Positions 21,306-31,447 of a stretch of 40,161 nucleotides of DNA are shown here, one piece after another. The stretch is taken from assembly GCA_018676275.1 (NCBI GenBank), contig JABHFC010000098.1:1-40161 (forward strand), given 5' to 3'. The position numbers and the translations under genes were made by a program. Source of the stretch: Gammaproteobacteria bacterium (GTDB lineage: Bacteria > Pseudomonadota > Gammaproteobacteria > Eutrophobiales > Eutrophobiaceae). Below the pieces are notes generated by a model. That model saw only the letters and a program-made list of their open reading frames with translations. It searched no databases and was not told the origin of the DNA. How positions within the stretch are numbered: position 1 is the first letter of the stretch; the number at the start of each line of letters is the position of its first letter.

Positions 21306-22399
21306 TAATTTTTTCCTTTTACTGAAGAAAATTGCTCAACTGTAAGTTGCAACAAGTTCTCGTCAAATTCATTAGTAACTACCGCGTCACCAATACTTTT
21401 CAACACAACCAAAAAGAGTTGCCCATCTTTCGCTTTCTTGTCGACGGACATCAATTCTCTCATATTTGAAATTTCAAATTGTTCTGGCAGCTTTATTGGT
21501 AATCCAGCTTTTATAAGCAGGTCCCGAATCCTGGCTAAATCAGTTTCTGTAATCCATCCGCTTCGACAGGATAAATCTGCTGCCATAAGCATTCCCAGAC
21601 CGACAGCTTCACCATGTAACCAGTCTTTATAATTCAAACCTGTTTCAACTGCATGAGCAAAAGTATGACCAAAATTCAATAATGCGCGTTGACCTTGTTC
21701 TCTTTCATCATCGGCAACTACTTCTGCCTTATTCTGGCAGGAACGTTCAATTGCGTATTGCAAACATTCATCATCCCGATCCCTCAAACTTTCTATATTA
21801 TTCTCCAACCAGGTGAAAAATACCGGGTCTCGAATTAATCCATATTTTATAACCTCAGCCAGTCCAGCTGATAATTCACGGTCGGGAAGTGTGTCCAGCA
21901 CATCACTATCTGAATATACGGCTATTGGTTGATGGAAGGCACCAATCATATTTTTACCGATCTCATGATTCACCGCTGTTTTTCCACCAACAGATGAATC
22001 TACCTGGGCTAGTAAGGTAGTCGGTATTTGAATATAGTTGGCACCTCTTTGATAACAGGCTGCTGCAAATCCTGTTATGTCACCAACTACACCCCCTCCT
22101 AAAGCAATAAGAGTACAGTTACGACTGAATTTATTTTCCAGCAATTGAGTAACTATTTCATTCATTACGGTAAGATTCTTGTGTGATTCACCGTCTGCTA
22201 TTACATAAGATAATGGACTGAAGTCAGCAAGAGTGTCCAATAGTTGAGGCAAGTACAATGAGGCAATCGTGGTATTGCTGACTACCATAACTTGCGAGGA
22301 GTGAATAATATTTACAAATAGCTCTGGATCGCCCAGCAAGCCTTTTCCAATAAGGATTGGATAACTCCTCTGACCTAATTCTACTTTAAGTTCTTTCAT
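21305..22399 (-). CDS. aroB: 3-dehydroquinate synthase
   Basis: IALGGGVVGDITGFAAACYQRG, IPTTLLAQVDSSVGGKTAVNH, NFGHTFAHAVE; ATGA overlap with aroK at 22396-22399 favours the 22399 start over the track start at 22420. Confidence 0.97.
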   Translation of the reverse strand: MKELKVELGQRSYPILIGKGLLGDPELFVNIIHSSQVMVVSNTTIASLYLPQLLDTLADFSPLSYVIADGESHKNLTVMNEIVTQLLENKFSRNCTLIALGGGVVGDITGFAAACYQRGANYIQIPTTLLAQVDSSVGGKTAVNHEIGKNMIGAFHQPIAVYSDSDVLDTLPDRELSAGLAEVIKYGLIRDPVFFTWLENNIESLRDRDDECLQYAIERSCQNKAEVVADDEREQGQRALLNFGHTFAHAVETGLNYKDWLHGEAVGLGMLMAADLSCRSGWITETDLARIRDLLIKAGLPIKLPEQFEISNMRELMSVDKKAKDGQLFLVVLKSIGDAVVTNEFDENLLQLTVEQFSSVKGKN

Positions 22400-22914
22400 G
22401 GCAAATCCAATTGCTGACAAATTCTATTTACAATCTGTTTAATTATATTGTTGTCTGTCTGAATAACCAGATCTGCAACTTCCTCATACAATGGGACTCT
22501 TGTTTCCAGCATTTCCAATATTGTCGCCCTACGATCATCAGTATTTAACAAGGGACGCTTTTTATCTTTGGCAGTTCGATCCATCAGCTTTTCCGGAGAG
22601 GATTTTAAGTAAACAACCCGGCCTCTGCTTTTCAGGAATTTTCTATTGCTATCGGACAAAATGGCTCCGCCACCCGTGGCCAATAAGATACCCTTTTTCG
22701 CTGTAAGCTCCTCTATCATTTTCGCCTCTCGCTTTCGAAATCCTTCTTCACCTTCAATCTCGAATATTAGAGCGATATCAGCACCGGTTTTCTTTTCTAT
22801 TTCTCCATCTGAGTCATAGAATTGCATTCCTAGTCGAGATGCCAATTGGCGTCCAATAGTGGTTTTTCCCGATCCCATCGGTCCAATGAGGAATATATTT
22901 TGTATTGCTTCCAC
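22396..22914 (-). CDS. aroK: Shikimate kinase
   Basis: IFLIGPMGSGKTTIGRQLA, DSDGEIEKKTG, ATGGGAIL. Confidence 0.97.
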   Translation of the reverse strand: MEAIQNIFLIGPMGSGKTTIGRQLASRLGMQFYDSDGEIEKKTGADIALIFEIEGEEGFRKREAKMIEELTAKKGILLATGGGAILSDSNRKFLKSRGRVVYLKSSPEKLMDRTAKDKKRPLLNTDDRRATILEMLETRVPLYEEVADLVIQTDNNIIKQIVNRICQQLDLP

Positions 22915-23123
22915 TGTAATAACGATAGCTTTCTGATTGATTCAAAAGGTCACTGCATTAATCAAAATATAAAGAGTCCATTCAAGAAGATTGAACAGTT
23001 CACCAGGCGCATGAATTGACATTTGTAATGTTACCGTATCGCTACAATTAGTTAAATTTTGTTTGGGCAAAAGAATTTTTCATGCATCCTGAATCTCCGT
23101 GCTTGCAAATTCAGGATAAAAAA

Positions 23124-23149
23124 AAAGATGTAGCCGAAGCTACATCTTT
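23124..23149 (-). terminator. Rho-independent terminator downstream of pilQ
   Basis: Perfect 11-bp stem AAAGATGTAGC/GCTACATCTTT with TTCG tetraloop on the minus strand, followed by a T-run (a-run on + strand from 23118), 34 nt past the pilQ stop. Confidence 0.93.
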
Positions 23150-23182
23150 CTCTAGAGGTACTAACGATTACGTTTTTTATTA

Positions 23183-25321
23183 TTATATTTTCAATTCTTC
23201 CTTAATGATTTTCGGTGTTACAAAAATCAACAACTCACTTCTGGCATTTTCCACCCTGGTTTTCTTAAACAGAAATCCTAGTACTGGTAGTTCACCGAAG
23301 AAGGGGACTCGGTCTGAAGATTTTCTATCGACCTGACTATAAACCCCGCCCAGAACAACGGTCTCACCATCATCAACCAACACCTGAGTACTCACCGACC
23401 TTGTATTGATTGGCGGCACACCCAGCACGTCGGGAGAACCTCGTGTATCCTGATTTACCATCAAATCCAGTAAGACCCGATTGTCCGGTGTGATTTGCGG
23501 TGTCACTCTTAAAGCCAACACGGCTTTCTTAAAAGAAACTGAAGTTGCACCGCTGGATGAAGCTTCCTGAAAGGGTATTTCTACGCCTGACTCTATCACG
23601 GCTTCCGTCTGATTTGAGGTAATAACTTTTGGGCTGGCGATATCTTCACCACGTCCTTCTGCCAGTAAAGCTGAGAGTTCCAGTTGCAATAGATAGGAAC
23701 CAATTTTTCCAACTGCCAGACCTATACCAGAAGTTGCACCTGCAACAGGCAGGTTAACCAGTAAGTCATCTGCACCATGATTAAATGCTGTGGGTGCTCC
23801 AAAATCTCTTGGCCCAACGACATTACCTCCTCCCAGTGCGAACAATTCGCCGGCAGTCTGATTTGACTGATCCGAATGTTTGCTATAACCGAACTGTACA
23901 CCCAGATCTCTGGTAAAACTTTCATCTGCATTAACAATGCGAGATTCGATCATTACCTGTCTTATAGGTATATCTAGTTTCGACACCATTGACCTTATAG
24001 ATTCAAGGCTGCCTGCCACATCCTGAATAATCAGGGTATTTGTGCGCTCATCAATAGTGACATTGCCTCTATCAGACAGCAGATTGTTCTCACCTGTCTG
24101 AATCAAACTCGCCAGTTCTGATGCTTTGGCATAATTTATTTGTACAAATTCAGTACGCAATGGAGCTAATTCTTCAACCTGTCTTTGTGACTCCAGTTCC
24201 AGCTTCTCTCTGGCAGCGATTTCCTCCTGAGGCCCTACCATCATGACGTTTCCAGCCTGACGCATACCCAGACCTCTCGCCTTAAGAATAATGTCAAGTG
24301 CTTGATCCCACGGAACATTCTTTAATCGCAGGGTAACACTACCGCTAACAGTATCACTGGCTACTAAATTCAAACCGGTAAAATCAGCAATTAACTGAAG
24401 GACAGCTCTTACTTCAATGTTTTGAAAATTCAAAGACAGGCGCTCACCGGTATATCCAAACTTTTTCTTTTTGCTGGCTTCTTCCTCTTCCACGGACAAT
24501 GGTCGAACTTCCAATGTAAACACATCGTCAGATTGATAAGCCATATGATCATATTGCTCACTGACTGTGCTGATGCGCATACGCGTACCATTGCCATAGG
24601 CTGAAGTATCTACTTCCTTCACGGGAGTAGCGAAATCTATAACATCCAGACGTCTATCAAGATTTGAAGGTAAATTTGTAGCAATAAAATCGACTACTAT
24701 TTGACCAGACTCCTGACCCAAATTAACACTAATTGATGGATCAGAAAGTTTAACAATTATTCGGCCCTCTCCACCTTCCCCTCTTCGAAAATCTATGTTG
24801 TCAATACTTGACGATCCGGAAGCAGACCCGCTGGATGCTGTTGTACTATCCACAGAAGGACTTCCTGCTCCCAGGGTAACTAATACAACATTATCTTGAA
24901 GCTGAATATCATAGGAAACTGAATTGACCAGATTTACCACTACACGTGTTCGCCCGGCAGCTTCTACCGCCGTCACACTATGTGCCATGCCTATACCAAT
25001 AGTCTGGCTTTTTTCTTCCAGATTCAGGTTAACATTTGGTAAGTCAATTGCGAGCCTGGCTGGATTATCAATAGTGAAGTTGACTGGCTCCTCCTGCAAA
25101 GCTTCTGAAAACTGCAAACTAAGTTGCACCTTTTCACCAGGCAGAGCTGAATAACTTATGTCATTCAAACTAACTTCAGCAAAGGCAGTCGTTGTACTAA
25201 AGAACATTGCACAGGTCAGGACCATGCCAATTGACCTTACTGTCCTGCTTATTAAAAGCGTATTCAAATACACTCTGAACATCTTGATTGTTTTAGTTTC
25301 AATCATATTTTGCCACCCCAT
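23183..25321 (-). CDS. pilQ: Type IV pilus secretin PilQ
   Basis: AMIN-like N-terminal repeats, secretin_N/STN (LNFQNIEVRAVLQLIADFTGLNLVASDTVSG), secretin core (VLDLMVNQDTRGSP...ETVVLGGVY...VPFFGELPVLGFLFKK). Exact start uncertain (25306 also possible). Confidence 0.97.
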   Translation of the reverse strand: MGWQNMIETKTIKMFRVYLNTLLISRTVRSIGMVLTCAMFFSTTTAFAEVSLNDISYSALPGEKVQLSLQFSEALQEEPVNFTIDNPARLAIDLPNVNLNLEEKSQTIGIGMAHSVTAVEAAGRTRVVVNLVNSVSYDIQLQDNVVLVTLGAGSPSVDSTTASSGSASGSSSIDNIDFRRGEGGEGRIIVKLSDPSISVNLGQESGQIVVDFIATNLPSNLDRRLDVIDFATPVKEVDTSAYGNGTRMRISTVSEQYDHMAYQSDDVFTLEVRPLSVEEEEASKKKKFGYTGERLSLNFQNIEVRAVLQLIADFTGLNLVASDTVSGSVTLRLKNVPWDQALDIILKARGLGMRQAGNVMMVGPQEEIAAREKLELESQRQVEELAPLRTEFVQINYAKASELASLIQTGENNLLSDRGNVTIDERTNTLIIQDVAGSLESIRSMVSKLDIPIRQVMIESRIVNADESFTRDLGVQFGYSKHSDQSNQTAGELFALGGGNVVGPRDFGAPTAFNHGADDLLVNLPVAGATSGIGLAVGKIGSYLLQLELSALLAEGRGEDIASPKVITSNQTEAVIESGVEIPFQEASSSGATSVSFKKAVLALRVTPQITPDNRVLLDLMVNQDTRGSPDVLGVPPINTRSVSTQVLVDDGETVVLGGVYSQVDRKSSDRVPFFGELPVLGFLFKKTRVENARSELLIFVTPKIIKEELKI

Positions 25322-25326
25322 TACAT

Positions 25327-25917
25327 TTATTCTTCAACGAGCACAATTGCAGCCTGTCGCTCATCCCATCGACCATTGCTGTCCTGAACGATTTCCCGTA
25401 ACTCGATTCGATCTTCAAATACATTGATGATCTTACCGATGTTACGCCCCATATAATTGCCTACTTTAACTCTGTGCACGGTATTATCCGGATCATTGAT
25501 GATTGCCCAGTTTTCGTTAGCATTCTCCAATGTACCTACCATCCTCAAGCTATCCAATTCAAATTGTTCCAGTTCTTCACGATTCCTGTTGCGAATTTCT
25601 GCTTCCATTTCTTTCGTCAAGCCAGTGTCTTTTACTTCGACTAACTCCTCGCTACGTAATTTGTAGAAAGAGACAAAAGGATCTCGTGAGTTTTTGTCTG
25701 CAGACATATAAGCATATGCTTCATATGGCTTGATCTCAGGCAATGGTTGAATCCTGCCGCCTGGGCGAGCTAATACTTCCTGAGTCCATTGATCCAGATC
25801 ACTTATGTCCGTAGAAACACAGCCACCGACCACAAGCAATGACGCCACAGCAATTAAATGACAAATTTGATTTTGGAATAATTTATTTCTCACGGCTTTA
25901 TCCCTCTTCTTCTTCAA
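25327..25917 (-). CDS. pilP: Type IV pilus lipoprotein PilP
   Basis: Lipobox LLVVGGC; YEAYAYMSADKNSRDPFVSF; TVHRVKVGNYMGRNIGKI; between pilO and pilQ. Confidence 0.96.
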   Translation of the reverse strand: MKKKRDKAVRNKLFQNQICHLIAVASLLVVGGCVSTDISDLDQWTQEVLARPGGRIQPLPEIKPYEAYAYMSADKNSRDPFVSFYKLRSEELVEVKDTGLTKEMEAEIRNRNREELEQFELDSLRMVGTLENANENWAIINDPDNTVHRVKVGNYMGRNIGKIINVFEDRIELREIVQDSNGRWDERQAAIVLVEE

Positions 25918-26491
25918 TGGCGCGATACGTTTTCGCTGTCGCTGCCATCGTCAATTCGCCAGGACGATTGCCTGTAAAATTAATTTTTATATTGTGAGTA
26001 GTTACAATTCTGGGTAATGCCGCGATGCCACTGACAAACTCGCCCAATTGGTGATAGCTACCCTTTACCTTGATGCTTATAGGCAGTTCAGCATAGAACT
26101 CTGTAGGTACTTCACTCAATGGTTGAAATAATTCAAACTCGAGACCTGAAGAAAGTCCTGTCTGGGAAATATCTACCAACAAACCTGCAACCTCTGTTTT
26201 GTTGGGCAATTGTCTTACCATATCGCCGAAAGATTGTTCCATTTCCTTCATTTGTTCACGCAAAGGCCTCAGATTGGCAGTCTTTTTCTGCTTTCTTTCA
26301 AAGATTTCCTTTTGCTCTATCTCCTGGGACTCGACAGTAGCAAGTTCTACTCTTTGCTCACTGATATCAAAGTGGTACCCGGCATATACAAGGGCTACAA
26401 AAAGAATAGCTATTAAGGCTAACTGAATTGGTAATGGCCAGACTCCGGGGTTATTCGGATCTAGATTGTTAAGATCATCAATGAGACTCAT
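25898..26491 (-). CDS. pilO: Type IV pilus inner membrane protein PilO
   Basis: Short N-terminal tail plus one TM then coiled coil; FELFQPLSEVPTEFYAELPISIKVKGSYHQLGEFVSGIAALPRIVTTHNI. Confidence 0.96.
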   Translation of the reverse strand: MSLIDDLNNLDPNNPGVWPLPIQLALIAILFVALVYAGYHFDISEQRVELATVESQEIEQKEIFERKQKKTANLRPLREQMKEMEQSFGDMVRQLPNKTEVAGLLVDISQTGLSSGLEFELFQPLSEVPTEFYAELPISIKVKGSYHQLGEFVSGIAALPRIVTTHNIKINFTGNRPGELTMAATAKTYRAIEEEEG

Positions 26492-27053
26492 ATGTCGTCT
26501 TCCTCTGATGTTTTCGGAATCACCTGAGTAAATCGTAGTATAAAAACGCTCACTCGAACTTCACCAGCGTTTTCAACCTTGATGATGTCAAGCGCAGGTG
26601 AAGTCAACCATTCTGATGACTCCAGGTTACGCATGAATGACGAAACACGTGCATTAGATTGCGCTTCTCCATTGATAGTAATGGAAGATCCACTTTGGGA
26701 AATTTCAGTAACACTTACTCCCTCAGGTAAACTCCCGACCAATTCATCAAAAAATCGAACTATTAAAGGTCTATTACCCTGCAGCTGTTCAATTGCTCGC
26801 ATTCGGGCTAACAGCTTTTTCTTTTCATTTTCCAGCTCTTTGATTTCTTCTATTTTTGTATCCAGCTGGACAATCTGATTTTCCAGAAATGTGTTACGAT
26901 TTTGCTGTGCCTCAATCAATTGTGAGTGATAAACATGTACAACTATCACTACCACTGCAGCCAGTACCGCGCCAACCCCAAGCATCACAAAAAACTCTTG
27001 CGTCTTTTCTTTGCGTTGGACCTCACGCCAGGGAAGTAGATTAATTCTAGCCA

Positions 27054-27054
<1 letters not shown>
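26488..27054 (-). CDS. pilN: Type IV pilus inner membrane protein PilN
   Basis: MARINLLPWREVQRKEKTQEFFVML signature N terminus; the ATG at 27054 is preferred over the track start at 27084. Confidence 0.95.
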
Positions 27055-28127
<1,073 letters not shown>

Positions 28128-28152
28128 TTATTGTGGCTAGTTATCTATCATT

Positions 28153-28182
28153 TGTATAATGGACATTAACTTCTTTGCGCAA
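28153..28182 (-). promoter_or_regulatory. Possible sigma70-type promoter for pilMNOPQ
   Basis: Minus-strand TTGCGC (28177-28182), 18-nt spacer, TATACA (28153-28158), 38 nt upstream of pilM in the divergent intergenic region. Confidence 0.35.
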
Positions 28183-28303
28183 CTATAGTCAATAAAAAAT
28201 AAAAAACAATTAATTAATACTGTTATCCGTAAAAACCATAGGGAATTTACAATTATCCTAATTTTTACCATATCTTGGATATATTTCATTTAAACTACAC
28301 AAC

Positions 28304-30775
28304 ATGTTGAGGTTTACATTCAATTTAGCGCTTTCCATGGTCGTCATTGGCATTATTTCCATGTCAATTCTTATGCTGTATGTACTGCCAGATTTACCGG
28401 AAATAGACACTTTGAGGGATGTTCGCCTGCAAGTGCCATTGCGCATATATAGTCAAGATGGCTCACTTATTTCTGAATATGGAGAGAAACGTCGTACACC
28501 AATTGATATTAGTGATGTACCTGTACCCTTAATTAAGGCTTTTCTTGCTGCTGAGGATGACCGCTTTTATGAACATCCCGGTGTTGATTGGCAAGGCATA
28601 CTCCGGGCTGTAGTAAATCTCATCAAAACCGGTGAGAAAACCCAGGGTGGCAGCACTATCACTATGCAGGTAGCTCGAAACTTTTTCCTTAGTAGAGAAA
28701 AATCCTATATGAGGAAAATTAATGAGATTTTTCTATCGTTCAAAATTGAAAACGAATTAAGCAAAGACGAGATACTGGAACTTTATCTGAATAAAATTTA
28801 CCTCGGTCAACGAGCATACGGTGTTGCAGCTGCTGCGCAGGTCTACTATGGCAGTGATATCAAGGATCTTGAATTACCCCAAATCGCATTAATTGCAGGC
28901 CTGCCTAAGGCACCCTCTACCACCAACCCGGTAAGTGCTCCAAAGAAAGCACGAATTCGCCGTAATTATGTCCTCGGACGAATGCTAGCCAGAGCCTATA
29001 TCAGTGAAGCGGAATATAAACTGGCAATTGAAACGCCAATTACCGCCAGCCTGCACAGCCCGGACATACAGGTTGAAGCACCTTATGTTGCTGAAATGGT
29101 AAGGAAATTTCTTACTGAGGAATTTGGAGAAGAAGCGTATAGCAATGGCTACAAGGTCTTTACAACTATCCGCGACAAAAATCAGACCGCCGCAAACCAT
29201 GCGCTACGCTCTGCCTTACTCGAATATGATGAACGCCATGGTTATAGAGGCGCAGAATATCATCACGATCTCTCAGAGAATACGGATGAAGAAAAATGGA
29301 AACAGCTTCTTGCAGCATATCCTACAATTGGTGAACTCTATCCTGCGCTGGTTATTGGAATCAGAGAGCAGTCCATCTCCGCATACGTCACCGGCATCGG
29401 CATTATTGATATTGAGTGGACCGGGCTTCAGTGGGCAAGAAAATATCTTTCCGAAAATAGACGCCAGGCAACACCTTCTGTTGCAGAAGAAATTGTAAGC
29501 GCAGGAGATGTCATTCGAATAATTGAAGATGAAGAGGGTCAATGGAGATTATCGCAAATTCCGGCAGTGGAAGGTGGATTGGTCTCACTCGAACCTGACA
29601 CTGGCGCAACGCTCGCTGTTGTTGGCGGTTTTGATTTTCAACGAAGCAAGTTTAATCGGGTTACTCAAGCCTATCGACAGCCTGGCTCCGGTTTTAAACC
29701 TTTTATTTATTCTTCTGCACTGGAAAAGGGTTACACAGCAGCAAGTAGAATAAATGATGCGCCGATAGTATTTGATGATCCTGGTATTGAAGATATCTGG
29801 CGACCGGAAAATTATAGCGGCAAGACCTATGGTCCAACACGTATCCGCGAAGCGCTGATTCGCTCCCGAAACCTGGTCTCAATTCGACTTTTGCATGCGA
29901 TTGGTATTCCCTGGGCGATGGATCATATTGCCAAATTTGGCTTTGATACAGACAAACTTCCGGGAAATCTTTCACTGGCATTGGGTAGTGGTGCCATCTC
30001 CCCATGGCAACTTGCGAGCGCATATTGCATCCTGGCAAACGGTGGTTACAAAGTAGAACCTTATTTTATTGATCGCATTGAATCTTATAACGATGAGATC
30101 ATTTTCCAGGCGAGCCCACTTGTTATATGCCGTGATTGTGACTTGCCTGCCGAGATGCCCGAGGAAAGCAGTAATATAGATGATGAAATAGCTGAACCTG
30201 CCGAATCTGCTGATGAAGCAAGTGAAGTAGCAGCTGATATCGATGAAAACAACGAAGAAGAATTAACAATTAATTATTCTCCCCAGGTTATCAAACCTCA
30301 GAACATCTGGATCATGCAATCCATGATGCGCGATGTTATTCAGCATGGCACAGGACGAAAAGCCAAGGCCCTGAAAAGATCGGACCTGGCAGGTAAAACC
30401 GGCACAACTAATGATCAGCGTGATGCATGGTTTTCTGGTTTCAATTCCTCACTGGTAACTATCTCATGGGTAGGCTTCGATCAGTTCAAACCATTGGGAA
30501 ATGGGGAAACTGGCGGCAAAGCGTCTCTGCCGATGTGGATCAAGTACATGAAAGTGGCACTGGAAGATGTACCCGAAATTAAACGCGACCCACCAGGCGG
30601 CATGCTTAATCTACGCATAAACAAAAAAACTGGCCTGGCTACCAGTTCAAATGATCCAGATGCTTTTTTTGAAATTTTTCGAGTAGAGCATGCTCCGGCT
30701 CCCAATAATCAGGAATCTGATCCAGACCCCTATAATCCGGATGATCAGGACGTCATTACACCGGAATTATTTTAG
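28304..30775 (+). CDS. mrcA: Penicillin-binding protein 1A (glycosyltransferase/transpeptidase)
   Basis: GT51: FLAAEDDRFYEHPGVDWQGILRA, GGSTITMQVARN; transpeptidase motifs GSGFKPF, SRN, AGKTGTTNDQRDAWFSG. Confidence 0.97.
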   Translation: MLRFTFNLALSMVVIGIISMSILMLYVLPDLPEIDTLRDVRLQVPLRIYSQDGSLISEYGEKRRTPIDISDVPVPLIKAFLAAEDDRFYEHPGVDWQGILRAVVNLIKTGEKTQGGSTITMQVARNFFLSREKSYMRKINEIFLSFKIENELSKDEILELYLNKIYLGQRAYGVAAAAQVYYGSDIKDLELPQIALIAGLPKAPSTTNPVSAPKKARIRRNYVLGRMLARAYISEAEYKLAIETPITASLHSPDIQVEAPYVAEMVRKFLTEEFGEEAYSNGYKVFTTIRDKNQTAANHALRSALLEYDERHGYRGAEYHHDLSENTDEEKWKQLLAAYPTIGELYPALVIGIREQSISAYVTGIGIIDIEWTGLQWARKYLSENRRQATPSVAEEIVSAGDVIRIIEDEEGQWRLSQIPAVEGGLVSLEPDTGATLAVVGGFDFQRSKFNRVTQAYRQPGSGFKPFIYSSALEKGYTAASRINDAPIVFDDPGIEDIWRPENYSGKTYGPTRIREALIRSRNLVSIRLLHAIGIPWAMDHIAKFGFDTDKLPGNLSLALGSGAISPWQLASAYCILANGGYKVEPYFIDRIESYNDEIIFQASPLVICRDCDLPAEMPEESSNIDDEIAEPAESADEASEVAADIDENNEEELTINYSPQVIKPQNIWIMQSMMRDVIQHGTGRKAKALKRSDLAGKTGTTNDQRDAWFSGFNSSLVTISWVGFDQFKPLGNGETGGKASLPMWIKYMKVALEDVPEIKRDPPGGMLNLRINKKTGLATSSNDPDAFFEIFRVEHAPAPNNQESDPDPYNPDDQDVITPELF

Positions 30776-30795
30776 AATTACTGCAAAGGTCTGTT

Positions 30796-31419
30796 ATGTC
30801 CACACGCATCAAGTCTTCGCAAAAATTGCGAATGGAAATCGCTGAGGTCGCGGCGAAACTTATTGCTGTAGATGGAGCACTTGATTATCACACAGCAAAG
30901 AGAAAAGCAGCTATCCAGCTTGGTTTATCTTCAAACAAAAACTTGCCCGCAAACCATGAGATTGAAAAAGCTTTAATCAGCTATCAAAACCTGTTTCAGG
31001 TGGACACTCATGAGAGCCAGTTGCAAGAGTTACGAAAGCAGGCAATCCAGGCGATGAAAATGCTTCGCCAATTTAAACCTTTACTTGTAGGCCCTGTTGC
31101 AAGCGGAACAGCAACCCGCAACTCGGAAATAATCCTGCATTTGTATTCTGATCAGCTTGAACAGGTAGGTTTGTTTCTTGCAGATCAAGGTATACCCTAT
31201 TCACTTGCCGAGAAGCACGTAAAAATCAATACCGCACAAAGTATCGTTTTTCCGACATACAACTTCATTGCAGATGAGACATCAATTTGTCTTGTGGTGA
31301 TGTCTGAAAAAGACAAGAACCTGAATCCGATCAGCTCGATTGACAATAAACCTATGATTTCTGCAAATTTGCAGGAAACCATCAGAATGACTGAATCAAG
31401 CTGTAGTTCTTTACAATAA
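30796..31419 (+). CDS. Conserved hypothetical protein with nucleotidyltransferase-like segment
   Basis: LLVGPVASGTATRNSEIILHLYSDQLEQVGLFLADQGIPY resembles a minimal nucleotidyltransferase core; located between PBP1A and PriA genes. Confidence 0.7.
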   Translation: MSTRIKSSQKLRMEIAEVAAKLIAVDGALDYHTAKRKAAIQLGLSSNKNLPANHEIEKALISYQNLFQVDTHESQLQELRKQAIQAMKMLRQFKPLLVGPVASGTATRNSEIILHLYSDQLEQVGLFLADQGIPYSLAEKHVKINTAQSIVFPTYNFIADETSICLVVMSEKDKNLNPISSIDNKPMISANLQETIRMTESSCSSLQ

Positions 31420-31447
31420 TAATATTTATGATATTCGCGCGAAAAGT

